Source: Apostichopus japonicus
Lineage: Eukaryota > Echinodermata > Holothuroidea > Aspidochirotida > Stichopodidae
Assembly: GCF_037975245.1 (NCBI RefSeq)
Contig: NC_092570.1
Coordinates: forward strand, 14,831,501-14,895,500
DNA: 64,000 nucleotides
Direction: 5' to 3'
Shown: positions 11,901 to 23,458 of the stretch, piece after piece
Layout: each line of letters begins with the position of its first letter
Position numbering within the stretch: position 1 is the stretch's first letter
The notes under the pieces: generated by a model
The model's input: only the letters and a program-made list of their open reading frames with translations
What the model was told of the DNA's origin: nothing
Databases searched by the model: none
Made by a program: the position numbers and the translations under genes

Positions 11901-14900
11901 TAGCTACAAACATGATTATAAAGGGAATTCCAGTAACCATTGACTAATTCTATATATGTGCGGAAGCTACCAACAAGTATACAAACTCTATTCAAGGAAT
12001 CATTATAAGGAACAGTAAACAATAGGGTTTAATTCTCTGTCTACCGTGGTCATTCTTATAGCCTCCAAGTACCATACTTACAGGCCTTGGAATGTCGATC
12101 CTCCTTTTGTCCAGTCCAAAGACGTTGCACGTTACAACACAAACAATTTGCTACAAATACTGACGGTCCGTAAAGACGTTATTATTTGTTTTTTTAAAAC
12201 ATCAAGTCCATTATCCAAGCTAGCGGTTATTCTTTTTCATCAAGGGGGTGGGGGTGGGGGAGGAGATGTTGAATCCTGGGTCGTGGGCCTAACAGTTTGC
12301 GGACCGTTGCTTCATACTTTTTGTACATCTGACGGTCCAACCAGACTCCCCTTGAAAGTTATGCTTTTCTGAAATATTACAGTGCTTTTAACATATCAAC
12401 ATCCTATATGCATGTCTGGACTAAGATTCGCCAAAATCCATCAGCCCCCCAATGAAAAAGTTGAGGGGGCAAATGCATGATAAGCCCCCCCAATATTTAC
12501 CAAGGCTCCGAAGCGTGCATCTGCCCATTTTTTAATGCATATACTTGTCGATCTGTCCGATGCACACGTATACTATATAGGTGTAATAATTGAATATGAT
12601 AATTGATTGTCTGTATCATGCCTCATCGAATATTAGTGTTTTAAATTAGAGGGTAATAAGCTAAACGCTACACTCATCAACTTGCATTTGCGTTTACACT
12701 ACGAGTACACGCAAGGCGTGGAACATGGCTTTATGCTTAAAACGCAATCAATTATAAAACGAACAAAAACACAATATTAGCATTCACCTGTACTGTATAG
12801 GGTACACGCATTCATGACATGGTGACAGTGCTAGGTCATAGAAATTTGTTGGCAACTGCACATGGTTTTGGAATTACCCATTTGTTGACATTAAGAAATG
12901 CTTTCTGTTCTTTCTTATGACATTTATTTAATTCAGGGGCGTCGGAGCCGGTCCGGGCAGGTCCGGCGAACGCCGGACCAATATTCACGACGCAAAATAA
13001 AAAAGAAAAAGAAAAAAGTAGGACTACAAAATGGAAAAAAAAATCTCGGAGGTATATGTTTCAATCATTTTCAATAATGATGACGGCAAGTAGGCTAAAT
13101 GTGACTACTCTGGCATGGCAGGGGTCTTGTTTTCAAGCTCGGGAAGTGCCATCTCCTGCAATCTGGGAGGCATATTTTCAAAATTTTCTCCATTACGCTA
13201 CGCGCCAACCATGGTGGCGCGTAGCGTACCAAACGTCCCCCCGATAATTATGATAGTTGGCCACACTCTGAACCGCCGTACCAATCAAAAATAGCTTCCG
13301 ACGCCCTTGTCATTATTGCATTTAATTGCAAGTAGTAATTTACTACACTCAAAAACGTCTTTGCCAGTACACGTCGAGTAATAGCTACTCTCTTAAAACA
13401 CCATCGAATATACAAATTACAATGTTTTTACAGATTTTTACGTGCAATCTGAGAAATTGCAGGCTTGAGACCTATGTTTTAGGGCTAGGTATTCGCAGCA
13501 TAAAACACTCGGGAAGTGCCGTTTCCGGCCATCTGGGGGGTTTGAAAAACCCAAAATTTTCTTGTACGCTCCGCGCCAACCGATGGTGGCGCTCCGCTTA
13601 GATAGTCTCCACATATTAGCCCCCCAATAATTTTTCCGTTCCGTCGCGCCTGCCGTCTCTCCATGCATCCCCTCCCCCCCCCCCGTCTCTTTCACCGCAG
13701 TGCTGCTACTCTCCGTGTACGAGGGGGTACATGTACATAATATTTGAGTTGCCCTCAAGATAAGTACTAATTAATTTCACGTGTTCCAAATATCTCTTTT
13801 TAAATATTAATTTGCATTTCTTTTCGCATTTTGTTCAATGTTCTGTTTTCAGGCACGTACAACGGTAAATCCACTCTGGGGTCATCTGCAACGGCGTACT
13901 ACGAGTTGTGGGGAAACCTGATGCGCAAAGTTACCATGAAGAAAGGAGAAGAATATGCATCTAATACCATATTTGGTATTTTTAAAATTTTATTTATAGT
14001 CTTAAAGAGTCTCCTTCATTTTCTATTGACATAATTCCTACACCAAACTCCGAAAAGTCCCATTAGAGTAGAAATTCGTCGAGCAGTTTGAGTAGACCTT
14101 GGTACAGTAACTTAAACGTTATTTCTTCTTCTTCTTTTCTAAATTAATGAAATGGATCTTATTTTGAGGGAAAAAAAAATCTGATTGCAAGTTGGTTGCT
14201 ATAGCTTTGATAAATTTCTAGAATGTGCATTATTTAGATTCATTGAATTACTATTCAAACTGATGCTGGTTCTAGACAATTTAACAATTTGAGTAAATTA
14301 TCAGACACTAGTTTATTCATACAGGACGAAATATTTTCTTCTTTTGTCATTTTCTTTTGTTTTGTTATGAATGCAGGGGACGGTTCGGCGTCAACATTCT
14401 GGGGCAATCGCTACTGGACTTCGTTTCATCCAAATTTAAGCCGATGTCCAGACTTTGCTATCCCATCGCTCATTCACTCCATTCAACCAGAGGCCAAAAT
14501 TATTGTTGCTTTTCGTAACCCAATAGACAGGTATTATTGAGGTCCCCCAAATGACTGGCGTGCGCAGTGGGGTAGGTGGGGGTGGGGTAGGTGGGGGTGT
14601 CCGCCATCGTCAGTCGGGAAAGAAACGTGATCTGTGAAATTCTATCTGAACAAAAGCCTTTCCAAAAGAAGTGACGAAGACTATTTAAAAAATAATAAAA
14701 GTAAAAGCACCGTTTTGGTCTTAATTGAGGTAGGCTATTCTTATTTACTATGTAGGCTACCACTTAGTCTCAGATTGGAATCTTAACGTTGGTTCTGCAG
14801 GAACAAACAAGTTGTAGACATATCGTGTTGGTTTAATACGACATTACAATGTTTCAAAAAAATAGTTTTATCGAGTTGCTACGTTCCAATAAAATATGAT

Positions 14901-17038
14901 TTTTTTTCTGTCGTTCGACTTGCCACGTACAGCATCCTGACGACAATTTGTAAATTGTCGACTTTTTGCGTGTTTGAAAACCCGCCAAAAAATTTATAAG
15001 TTTTGACGTACGCGTTGTCTCGACAATTTCGAAGAAACTTTTCCTCAAGATTAATAAATTACTTAAAAAGTCGAAAACACGACCCCAAAAAATAGACATT
15101 TGATAATTCTATACACACGTATATGTCAATATTCAGGACTCCCATCATTTGAACTTGACTTTTAAAACAACTTTGATTAATTACCTCATTTCACCAGGTT
15201 GTTCTCAGATTATTTATACTTCTCCAGCGGGCTAACATCCTCCGAGGAATTTCATGAATCAGTTCAAGCAGGAATTGAGGAATTCCAGACATGCCTCGAA
15301 ACTATTGGTGATCTACGCACCTGTGTCTATAAAGCTGACAAGTTACCTCCAGGAAGAGCAGTCGTAAGTGATGATTTATGCGTTATTTAGTCTCCACCCC
15401 CACCCCCATCCCCCATTGATAGAGGGAGTGAGGGATACGTTACAGAACTATGGCGGTTTTCTCAGTGTAAGGGAGGGGGGCGGCATTCACATAACAAACT
15501 CGACAGAATGAAGTAAAATGAACGAGCTTACTCATTATCGACTTTCAATACAAACCTTCTCGCCAGGATGAATGTATAGCATGTGCAAATTCTCGTTAGG
15601 CGAATTCTGCCAATGTCCCTTAAAATGCTAAAATATTTTCCATAATCTATGTAAGAAACTCACCAATAAATCAATTTGTTTTCGACATTCTCGTTAAGTT
15701 CCGCAAAGTAAGTCAGTGTCCGAATTGAATTACGACATCAATAGTGATAAAAATGTAAGTAAATATGTAGTTCAATCTATTATTGACTAATTCATTGTAA
15801 AAATTTACCAACCTCGAAACAGGAATGTTGTACCTGCAGTAGACACTTTGTTCTCGTTCAGTTCAAATCGCTTATCGAGGAACTGGGTTAAACTTAGGAG
15901 GCCGTGTGTTGGAGTGTAGGAAGAGGGGGCTAATACAGAACTTTTAATCAAAGCGAAACATGTGCTGTAGTAAGTCCCATCATACGCGCAGATACTCCTC
16001 CCTAGCTACCACCGCCCCCCCCCCCCGTCGTTCATATAGCTCGTCTGGCCCGTACGAAGGCCACTCAGCAATGATGTAGAAATGTGAAAACATGTCATAG
16101 CAGCGGGGGAGGGGGTCTATCAAGGGGGTGGGGTGGGGGGTTAGACTCCACATATACTGGTCAGATTATTCGAGTATTTGTCAAACGTACGTTTTTTAAT
16201 GTAAATTTCGCCTTAATCTACGAATTTTGATCTCTGATCAACTCTTGTTGTGTCCGACGACAAAACGGGATATTTACTTTATTTCCACTTGTTTTGTTAT
16301 CTAATATAGTTTTAAAAAAAAGGACTTCAGTTGTATAATTTATCTTTAAGAAGATTGGTGTTTATTTAATTTTTTATTTTTAACACATTTACAACGAAGA
16401 AGAAAAACTATATATATTTGGATGATGCCTTTTGATCTCTTAATTTCTTAAATCCCATATAGCGATTAAGAATTGGTCTCTATTCGGTCTATCTGGAAGA
16501 CTGGCTGAAAATTTTTAAACCTAGTCAGCTGAGGGTCATTAGAACCGAAGATTGGAGCGTAAAGTGTCCTGAGATTCTGACCGATCTTCATCGATTTTTA
16601 GAGCTCGGTAAGAATTGTTCTTTTGACTTTTGGAAATATTTTGGCTCTCAGAGGAGAAAAGCTGGAGGACAGAATTACCTTCTCTGTAATGGTCTGTGAT
16701 GACTCGGTGTTAAATCACATTGTTCTCTCTTAAGAGGGGGGGGGTGGGGAGGGGGAGGGGGAGGGGTGTATCACTGCCACTATACTTACCCCTCGTGCAA
16801 GAACTTTGAGCTATCATGCTGTAAAGGCTGCAAGCTTTCAAAAAACAAATATGTTCTCTCGCCAGATGAGCTTCCTCCCGGTGAGACGAACGACTTATGT
16901 AACAAAAAACGCCATAATGTTGGACACAGCAAGACGGTGGCGTTGTTACCGGAGACAGCGCAGCTGTTGCGTGATTTCTATTCCCCCTTTAACAAAAGAC
17001 TGGCAACTATACTCGATGACGATAATTTTATATGGTAA
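5937..17038 (+). CDS. CHST15: CHST15-like carbohydrate sulfotransferase (GalNAc 4-sulfate 6-O-sulfotransferase type)
   Basis: Model of eight coding exons: 5937-5957, 7455-7586, 9157-9364, 13853-13975, 14377-14530, 15198-15363, 16463-16607, 16866-17038. Every junction is GT-AG, phases match throughout and the total is 1122 nt (373 aa plus stop). Residues about 10-30 form a hydrophobic signal-anchor, giving a type II Golgi membrane topology. The 5'-phosphosulfate loop of PAPS binding is GMPKCGTTD (86-94), followed by KEPHWW. The 3'-phosphate motif is RNPIDRLFS (208-216), followed by DYLYF. The C-terminal YSVYLEDWL and RDFYSPFN blocks match human CHST15 as I recall it. That family transfers sulfate from PAPS to the 6-position of 4-sulfated GalNAc in chondroitin/dermatan sulfate. 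The protein is shorter than human CHST15 (561 aa) and lacks most of its N-terminal stem. Exon 1 (seven codons, ending CAG/GTGAGT) is the least certain part; exons 2-8 are strong. The exact acceptor specificity cannot be read from sequence. Confidence 0.88.
6636..6775. repeat. Dispersed repeat related to the minisatellite at 55790-56240
   Basis: ATGCTATGCAAAATGGGCAA and the following GAACCATGTAGTATTTT, CCTTCAAGACTGC and TATGCAAAG words occur in the same order at 56080-56250, with divergence. Here the ATGCAAA-TGGGCAA unit occurs only about one and a half times, whereas in the MCCC1 intron it is amplified. Confidence 0.6.
8283..8357 (+). repeat. tRNA-like sequence, probably the head of a tRNA-derived SINE
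   Basis: A-box-like TAGCCTAGTGG and B-box GGTTCGAATCC are spaced as in a tRNA. A T-arm (ATGGG/TTCGAAT/CCCGG) and an anticodon stem (TCCGC/GCGGG around a seven-base loop ATATAAA) can be drawn. The acceptor stem (GCGCCCA against TGGAGGC) has two mismatches and the loop implies an unusual ATA anticodon. I therefore read it as a SINE promoter or tRNA pseudogene rather than a working tRNA. Confidence 0.55.
8466..8507 (+). repeat. Short GCGCGTGAAATA-type tandem repeat
   Basis: About three imperfect units (GCGCGTGAAATATTT, GCGCGTGAAATAATT, GCGCGTTAAAG) in sulfotransferase intron 2. Confidence 0.6.
9810..9865 (-). repeat. Partial copy of the 13-kb hairpin repeat, inverted
   Basis: Read on the minus strand this contains GGGAAGTGCCATTTCCAGCA, then ATCTGGGAG and an AAAATTTT tract. 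This is the same order as in the two units at 13138-13230 and 13507-13600. The hairpin part is missing here. Confidence 0.5.
10915..11130. repeat. Degenerate tandem repeat, about four units
   Basis: The phrase GTAACAAATATAGTGTTCC-GACAGCCAGATAAAA recurs with variation at about 10965, 11010, 11040 and 11090. Lies in sulfotransferase intron 3. The frames across it are shadows. Confidence 0.65.
13138..13230 (+). repeat. Dispersed repeat unit with a GC-rich hairpin
   Basis: Contains GGGAAGTGCCATCTCCTGCA, an AAAATTTTCT tract and a perfect 13-bp inverted repeat (TACGCTACGCGCC at 13194-13206, its complement at 13216-13228) around a nine-base loop. A related unit at 13507-13600 keeps the GGGAAGTGCC start and CGCGCCAACC-ATGGTGGCGC core with degraded arms. 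Confidence 0.7.
13507..13600 (+). repeat. Second hairpin repeat unit
   Basis: Diverged copy of 13138-13230. It starts GGGAAGTGCCGTTTCCGGCC and has an AAAATTTTCTTGTACGCTCC tract and a GCGCCAACCGATGGTGGCGC hairpin. Together they flank about 280 bp of unrelated intron sequence. Confidence 0.65.
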
Positions 17039-18518
17039 TGTAGAGATAGTACCGACGACTCATCTTGGTTTGTCAGTATAAAAATATCTAGATCAAAGTA
17101 TCGCAGATTGCCGAGAAGTGGCGTGCGACGAGGACAGGAATGAGAAGAACTTGTCGTTCATGTGGAAAGGCGACGGTGTTTGGACGGATCATAGTATCAC
17201 TGAGGCAGGAAGTCAAGTCAAACTTAAAACTGTATTCGTATATGGAGAACGGGGTATTGGTATAGGAGTACCAAGACACATAGTTTCGTAGAAACAGTTT
17301 GGTGTTAGTACAAGGAAGAGGATTGTGTATTTATTTAGATGAAATTAATATTTCCGGTTTCCAAGTATAATCTACCCCACTCTGGATAAAGTAATACGTT
17401 GACTATAAATGGCATCTTGAATAATCCGTATCGAGATGTTTATACGCATGCTCTCTATAGCTTACAAAGTGGTCTTGAATTTAGTCCATATACAATATCT
17501 GCTATAAATGCATTACAACACGCAATCATCAGAGAGCATACTTTACTTCAGTAAATATCTATCATGATGTCATCGTATCGCTTCTTGGAACTTTTTTAGA
17601 TGAGCGGATTGATACCGACTCTGCACGTTTAATCCCCAAGGTGGCATATTTCATATAGGGTCTAATCCACCCAAGGAAGATGAGTCCCGAAAAGCAGCAG
17701 GCGATCATCTTTGAAGATATGGTATCAAACAAGATCTCTTGGTTTTTGGCTGGAATGTTGAAGTGCATGAATTGCAGTACATGTCGTGCGAAAATTGGGA
17801 AATTAGAAACATTTTTAGACCACTTTAGGCTTACCAAGAACAGCGCGCAAGTAAATTGTTTACTGGTGAGTAAATATGCTTGTTTACATGTGACTAATAA
17901 AACTTCGCGATCTCATAGCTAAAAAATCTACATGGTCATAATAGGGAAAATTGCAGGTGCCATGAATTGCCAACGTGTCAGCTATCCCGTGAGGGGTATA
18001 GGGTTTCGCTATTAGGAATTTCTATAAACAAACTATAGAGACCACGTGACTTTGATGACGATGTGTTAATTAATCAGGCATGTATATGGAATATGCTACC
18101 ACAAATAATTAAGGGCGGTAGATAAGATATATCGCAACTCTTGTAGAGTTTTCAGGCCTTGGTATCCCAGTCCTTCAAACGTAACTTTCGATGGTTGACA
18201 GAGATTGCATATTGCAAAATTAAACCATTTTATCTCCAAAGTTTATTTTTGTTTACGATAATAAAGAGAAAAAACAACCATATAGAATGCTGTGTTCTGA
18301 ATATATATTTTTTTCACCCTTGCGATAAATACAGTTTTGTAGCCCAGTCCCTACTCTCATACTTAAATGAATGTTAGCTACATAAGCAGCCAAAAACAAA
18401 GAAAAAAGAACTGAGAAGGCAAATCTCCATGGCAATAATTTAGGTGTGAGATCAGGATTAAACTCGAGGATGTGTTAATAACTCATTGTTTATTGAGAGG
18501 CTTGAACCAAAAGGGGCC
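16165..18518 (+). repeat. Segmental duplication, copy B (partner 274-2606)
   Basis: Second copy of the 2.3-kb block, here carrying the last two exons and 3' flank of the complete sulfotransferase gene. The copies share even non-coding detail, so the duplication or a conversion event is recent compared with most repeats here. An AATAAA at 17896 is one possible polyadenylation signal. Confidence 0.9.
17637..18010. repeat. Dispersed repeat family, member 2 of 3
   Basis: Counterpart of 1730-2110 within the duplicated block; the diverged third member is at 31881-32255. Confidence 0.6.
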
Positions 18519-20410
18519 GGGTATGGGTGGGTGGGGGGGGGGGGTACCCATATATACATGGATTAAAATAGCCAGTGAACTTCTCCCTGATAAGAATGTC
18601 CTGAGCCAGTCGGACTGATGTCAATGTGATAAAACAGTGACGCAAACAGTGTTTGTAATAACATGTTCCATATTGTTTTCTAGTGAGTTAATGTGCGTAC
18701 TATTTCTGTTGCCACAGAAACTGGTGATCGTGTCACTCAATCCAGGGAGCTGCTACTCTAACCTGCTCAATCTATTGCTGTTAATACAATATATAGACTG
18801 ACCCCTTCACTTTTTCTTGGAAGGGAACCTACCATGTTTAACAACTCGACATAATTCTTGCTTAGGCTAGAAGGAAACATGTAATTAATTAAACTACAGT
18901 ACAATGATAACCCTTGTTTCACGAACAAACAAAAAAAGGCAAGTGTGTGCATGTGTTAAAGAGAATGTACATTGATTTGCTTTAGGCTTTAGAAAACCTG
19001 TGTTACCTCATCTAATGCCAAAGCAAGAGGGAAAGGAGGGTAGACTCACTGTGGCAAGTGGTGGGGGTAATGGGGGGGGGGAGGTGACATGCCCTGGTAA
19101 CGTTGGTACACCGACAGTCGTGTAAGACAATCCACTTTAATTTGAAGAAAAGAAACATGCCAAAGAACAAAAACAAACCTATTAATGACAAACAATTAAA
19201 TTTTAGATACTTTGTGTAAATTAAGCCTTCACGATTTTTTACATCAGGCTGAGGGTAGACTTACTTTGACGAGTGTGGGGGGGGGGGGCGATGGGTTAGA
19301 TGTCCTGGCCATATGGATACATACCGATAGTCGTGCAAGAACATTTGGATACGATTTGAATAAAAACAAAATCCGGGTACGATCACAAACCAAATTAAAT
19401 TGCAACAAATACTTGGTGACATTTCTTAGACTTGCTGCAAGTCATTTGTCATCTATATGTATTCTTAAAAACTTGAATATAACCAGGCGTAAGGCATTAC
19501 ATATTTTCTTAATACAATAAAATATATCATCTGTATATTGAAACTATACACTATATTCGACATATGAGTAGTCGTATCATAAACTCCCACCAAAATAGAT
19601 ATTTCAAAATGTTTCATAAAGTGTTCTGTCCAGGAACCTGCACTTATACTTTCTATCGTTAGCTTTGAATGCTAAAGGTAGATTACTTTAACTCAACTCA
19701 TGTGACTATGTCTGATTAGGGACTTGCACTTCAGTTGATATTATTTAGAAATAAGGAAGAAGAAAATAAAATGAATATTGATAACATTGTCTTGGTTAAG
19801 CTTACCTTTCTTCTACATTCGCCAGAAAACCGAATATATATATAAACAGATTTGAAAGAAAACTTAGTCATAGCAGGAACGTAACCACCATTTTGAAATG
19901 AGACCAGGGGGAGGGGGGGGGGTGGCCTAAGATATTACGTCGTCCAGGGGGAGGGTTCCACCTCCACTTAAATATAACTTGGTAAAATCATAAATGGATG
20001 ATTAAATGTAATATTCCGTCTGTCGGTGAAAAAAGCTGAACCACTTTGATATTGTGTGTGTTGGGGGGGGGGGGGGAGCGGAGGGGTGTTGGTAAACCCC
20101 CAGCCTTAGTACACGTAGTTACGTTCCCGAGGGATAGTTGTACAATTGATTTATCTTTACAACATTAGTAGCCCATATACGAATATAGCATAATGGCCTG
20201 TGATATGGGCGATATCACGTGAGCCATGGATATTACAACGGAGCATCATAACAGTGTAAGTGTAGGTAAACAAAAATGAACCACACATCAAAATGTTTTC
20301 GCCTAGTCTTCTGACATCTTGGGTTAAGAGGGGCGTGTAGTTAATACCACCGAGAGCACTTAACAACCTCTCCCTACCTCATAAGGTAATCATGAGTCCT
20401 GGCACGTCCA
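18519..20410. other. Intergenic between convergent sulfotransferase and Ig genes
   Basis: No gene recognised. Two related stretches at about 19030-19140 and 19243-19365 share GGGTAGACT-ACT, a poly-G tract, a GT-CCTGG-A phrase and CCGA-AGTCGTG-AAGA, so they look like a local duplication of a dispersed unit. Long G tracts sit at about 18530, 19070, 19277, 19914 and 20064. Confidence 0.5.
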
Positions 20411-21706
20411 TTAGGGCGGATTGTGGGTCGATACAGGTTTTACATTCTGATACTGCGACGGCGCAGACGCCGGTGGGACATACGTTTCATAGCCAACGTT
20501 ATCTCGATGGACGCTGTCTAATTGGCGGTTGTTATCCGAATGCATTCTGGCTTTATTAGTAACTCTTAGTCGATAGCAAAGATAGACACACATGAAAGCT
20601 AGGATGAAGATGATTACAAGTAATATGGCTATTACAGTGATAAAGGTTATGGAATTCTTTGATCCACAATTTCCATCATCAACGCCACCATTATCGTCTA
20701 ACTGTGTGGTTGAGCTGTCGATGGTCGATTTGGTCACTGCAGATGTGGTACTACTCTTGGGTATATCTCTTTGAGCTACTCCAACTCTTATGAAAGATCT
20801 TCCATACGCGATGCATAAAACGGTATGGATGTTGAGGAAAGGAACTGCCTTCCCTGTTAGGTTAATAGTAGATATACCAGCCACGTTTTGGTTGATGCTT
20901 ACTTTCAAATTTGTAATCAAAACATCATTCACTATGTCACCATCATCACCGTATACAGTCCACTTTATCTCTGCGGGTGGGTTGCTCTTGCAGGAGAAAG
21001 AGAGACCACTCATCACATCCGAGAAAGAACTCGGGGAGATGGTCACGGCGGGTTCGGAGATTATCTGAAACGACAATCGGCAAAGGTTTGTGGTCGACCC
21101 ATTTTTGTCTAACATGCTACATACCAGCGGATTTGGTATGTCGGAAACATTCACGTTTTGAGAAATAAACGTTAAATTTTCGAATATATGTAAGTCTGCA
21201 GATGGGGCATCGAGACCGTTCCACGTCAGTCGCTGAGGTGGGTCGGTGAGGGGCGCAACACATGTCAGATTTAAAGATTCGCGCGTCGTGCCCGAGCTTC
21301 CAATTGAAGAGGTACACCGAGGCTGAGGTGGTTCTTCAGACAACAAGGTGAAACCAACACTATCGTCAACAATGTAACTGGTGTAATCAGCGTTCATGCT
21401 TTGAAGTCGGCATGTGAAAATTATCCGCTTATGCGAACCAATATTTCGTGGAAAATTGACTGTAGTAATAAAATTTGCATGAGCCATTCTCCTACCGACA
21501 CTGCTTCTGTTTTCGAATAGTTCTATACTCCCGTTAACAGGTATAAAACTTGCCCGACAAGAAACGTTAATCGACTTAATAAATGAGTGAGCGCCATATT
21601 CACCAAATCCAACTTGTATGGCTCCTTGTATTGAAGTCACAACTGAGGGTTCTGCAATGACCTCTCGGCAATGAAATAATGTAAATACAACGAGACAAAC
21701 AAAGTA
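20411..21706 (-). CDS. Three-Ig-domain transmembrane receptor, copy 1 (5' end unresolved)
   Basis: One long exon encodes an extracellular region with three Ig-like domains. The second and third have the C...W...C pattern (LNLTC / LTWNG / LVCSM and LSFSC / IKWTV / VLCIAYG). A Ser/Thr/Asp-rich stalk follows, then a hydrophobic membrane segment (ITVIAILLVIIFILAFMCVY) and a cytoplasmic tail of about 60 residues. The tail holds GYETY and SQYQNV. SQYQNV fits the ITIM consensus (S/I/V/L-x-Y-x-x-V/L/I), and YQN also fits a Grb2 SH2 site. The part upstream of 21640 still encodes the signal-peptide core seen in copy 2 (YFVCLVVFTLFHC), but no in-frame ATG lies between it and the stop at 21755-21757. A start exon must therefore be elsewhere or the start has been lost; CAG acceptor-like sites occur just upstream. 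The family name is unknown to me. Surface immune or adhesion receptor is an inference. Confidence 0.7.
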   Translation of the reverse strand, partial: YFVCLVVFTLFHCREVIAEPSVVTSIQGAIQVGFGEYGAHSFIKSINVSCRASFIPVNGSIELFENRSSVGRRMAHANFITTVNFPRNIGSHKRIIFTCRLQSMNADYTSYIVDDSVGFTLLSEEPPQPRCTSSIGSSGTTRESLNLTCVAPLTDPPQRLTWNGLDAPSADLHIFENLTFISQNVNVSDIPNPLVCSMLDKNGSTTNLCRLSFQIISEPAVTISPSSFSDVMSGLSFSCKSNPPAEIKWTVYGDDGDIVNDVLITNLKVSINQNVAGISTINLTGKAVPFLNIHTVLCIAYGRSFIRVGVAQRDIPKSSTTSAVTKSTIDSSTTQLDDNGGVDDGNCGSKNSITFITVIAILLVIIFILAFMCVYLCYRLRVTNKARMHSDNNRQLDSVHRDNVGYETYVPPASAPSQYQNVKPVSTHNPP

Positions 21707-22265
21707 GTTACAATATACCGAAGGCCTATAATATATACCTGGAGCCTGGTTGCTTTATAATGCAGGCTAGAGAACTTTCAGGTTCCATCCACTGACCATC
21801 TATGCATACATTCCATGATGGGCGCAATTTGAATTGAGGGGGGGGGGGCTGTAACGATTTGCCCTACAAATGTATCCAATATGGAAGGGCGTACTGGTGA
21901 CTGATCCCCCTCATCTCATGACGAGGAATGTCAACAGTGATACATATCATAACATCGTCTCGGACAGAGGAAAGCATGGAGTGCGAACTGTGTCAAAATT
22001 CCACCAACATCATCAATGTCAGAGTAGTTGGGCAAGCTTAGAATCTGTCTAATTACCTGAGGCTGACTCTTATTTTACGGAACTACTGACTCTCAAACAA
22101 GATTTTTGCAGTTCAGTTTTATTTATTTCTGCAGTGCCCGAAACAATATCATTGCCCGAATTTTCACGGAAATATCTTGTTGTGTGTCTATGAGGGTGGG
22201 GGGGGGGGTGGCTGCAGCACCCTCGCTTCGCCTTTGACGCCTATGCATTACATCATACTAGTCGA

Positions 22266-22271
22266 TATATG

Positions 22272-22304
<33 letters not shown>
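22266..22304. repeat. (TA)n microsatellite
   Basis: Alternating GTATATAT then pure AT for about 36 bases. Confidence 0.9.
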
Positions 22305-22308
<4 letters not shown>

Positions 22309-23419
22309 CCCTCTGTTAGTCTATACATGTAAATCTTTCTCTTCGAAAAGCCTGATAGTGAGAAGTGTAGACTTTATACAATCACAGACAGTGACGACGA
22401 TAATAATTTTGTTAATGAAAGGAGAGGGATGAAGCAGTGTCTAATGTTGTAACAACTTTGATTGGAAGTTTTGTTACACACTACCCAAGTGGTTTGATCT
22501 TTTGTATGTATTTCAAAACAAAAATAGTAATTTTAATGAGGTTTACATACCATACTAAATTTACTCTAGTAACGTTTTTCTTTCGTTTTCCTTCCCCCCC
22601 CCCCCCACATATACCGAGGAATTACCACACGTAGGCTCATGATCTGATCTCCTGACCACGTATTATCTTAATAACATCATGGCGGCTGCTGGTGAAGGTG
22701 TTACAAATCGCAGGTTTTGTTGGATAAATTAATGTAGTTAGTAGGTTCAGTTAAACTTTTGATATTTTCCAAATGACATTTTACATATGAATACAGATTT
22801 AACATAAACCAGAAGAGAATGCTAAACTGCATTGGAGTTTCAAGGACGTAACTAGCTTCATCTTTTAGAAATGCGATATAGCTTAGGATATCATGCGTAC
22901 AAGGTTTTCACGGATTGCTCACCTGAAAGAACCATTGGCCTACACTGAAAGAAAAGGGGTGGGGGGGGGGTGGGGATTTGGTACTCAATACGACATTAAG
23001 CCCAAAATCCCGTCTTGAGATATGTTTATAAGGTTTACCCCATGAACTGACATTTGATCAGTAAAAATAGAATAGAAATCCTGTTTTCCTTTTTGAGATA
23101 CGATCTTTATAATGCTATCAGACTTTGACCTTTGTTGATGGAAATCAAATGACCTCTGAGACATCTAATCAAAAACATTAGGACCCTTTGATTTCAACAA
23201 TTGGACATCCATATATTGCAAATACATACACTGCAAAGTTTTCCTACTTCAGATTCAATGTTGACAAAAAATTAAAACATTGACTTATGATGACATCAAA
23301 TAACTTTTGACCTCCAATAAAACAATAGGTCGGTCTACTTAAGATGAAGCCTCTTCAAACCGGTATATAAACACATAAATGACATCGAAGTTTCCCTTCT
23401 TGAGAATAACGTTGTGAGT

Positions 23420-23458
23420 TTCTGGATGTCAAAGGTCAGTGACCTTTGACATCCAGAA
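23420..23458. promoter_or_regulatory. 39-bp perfect palindrome with an IR1 nuclear-receptor motif
   Basis: TTCTGGATGTCAAAGGTCA is followed by one G and then its exact complement. The centre, AGGTCA-G-TGACCT, is an inverted repeat of nuclear-receptor half sites with one-base spacing (IR1). Established knowledge: RXR-heterodimer receptors bind this layout. Whether it is used here is unknown; similar half sites in the flanking DNA suggest it belongs to a dispersed repeat. Confidence 0.6.

Noticed and set aside
20592-21317. Several plus- and minus-strand frames inside the Ig genes
   Set aside because: Shadows of the long minus-strand coding frame.
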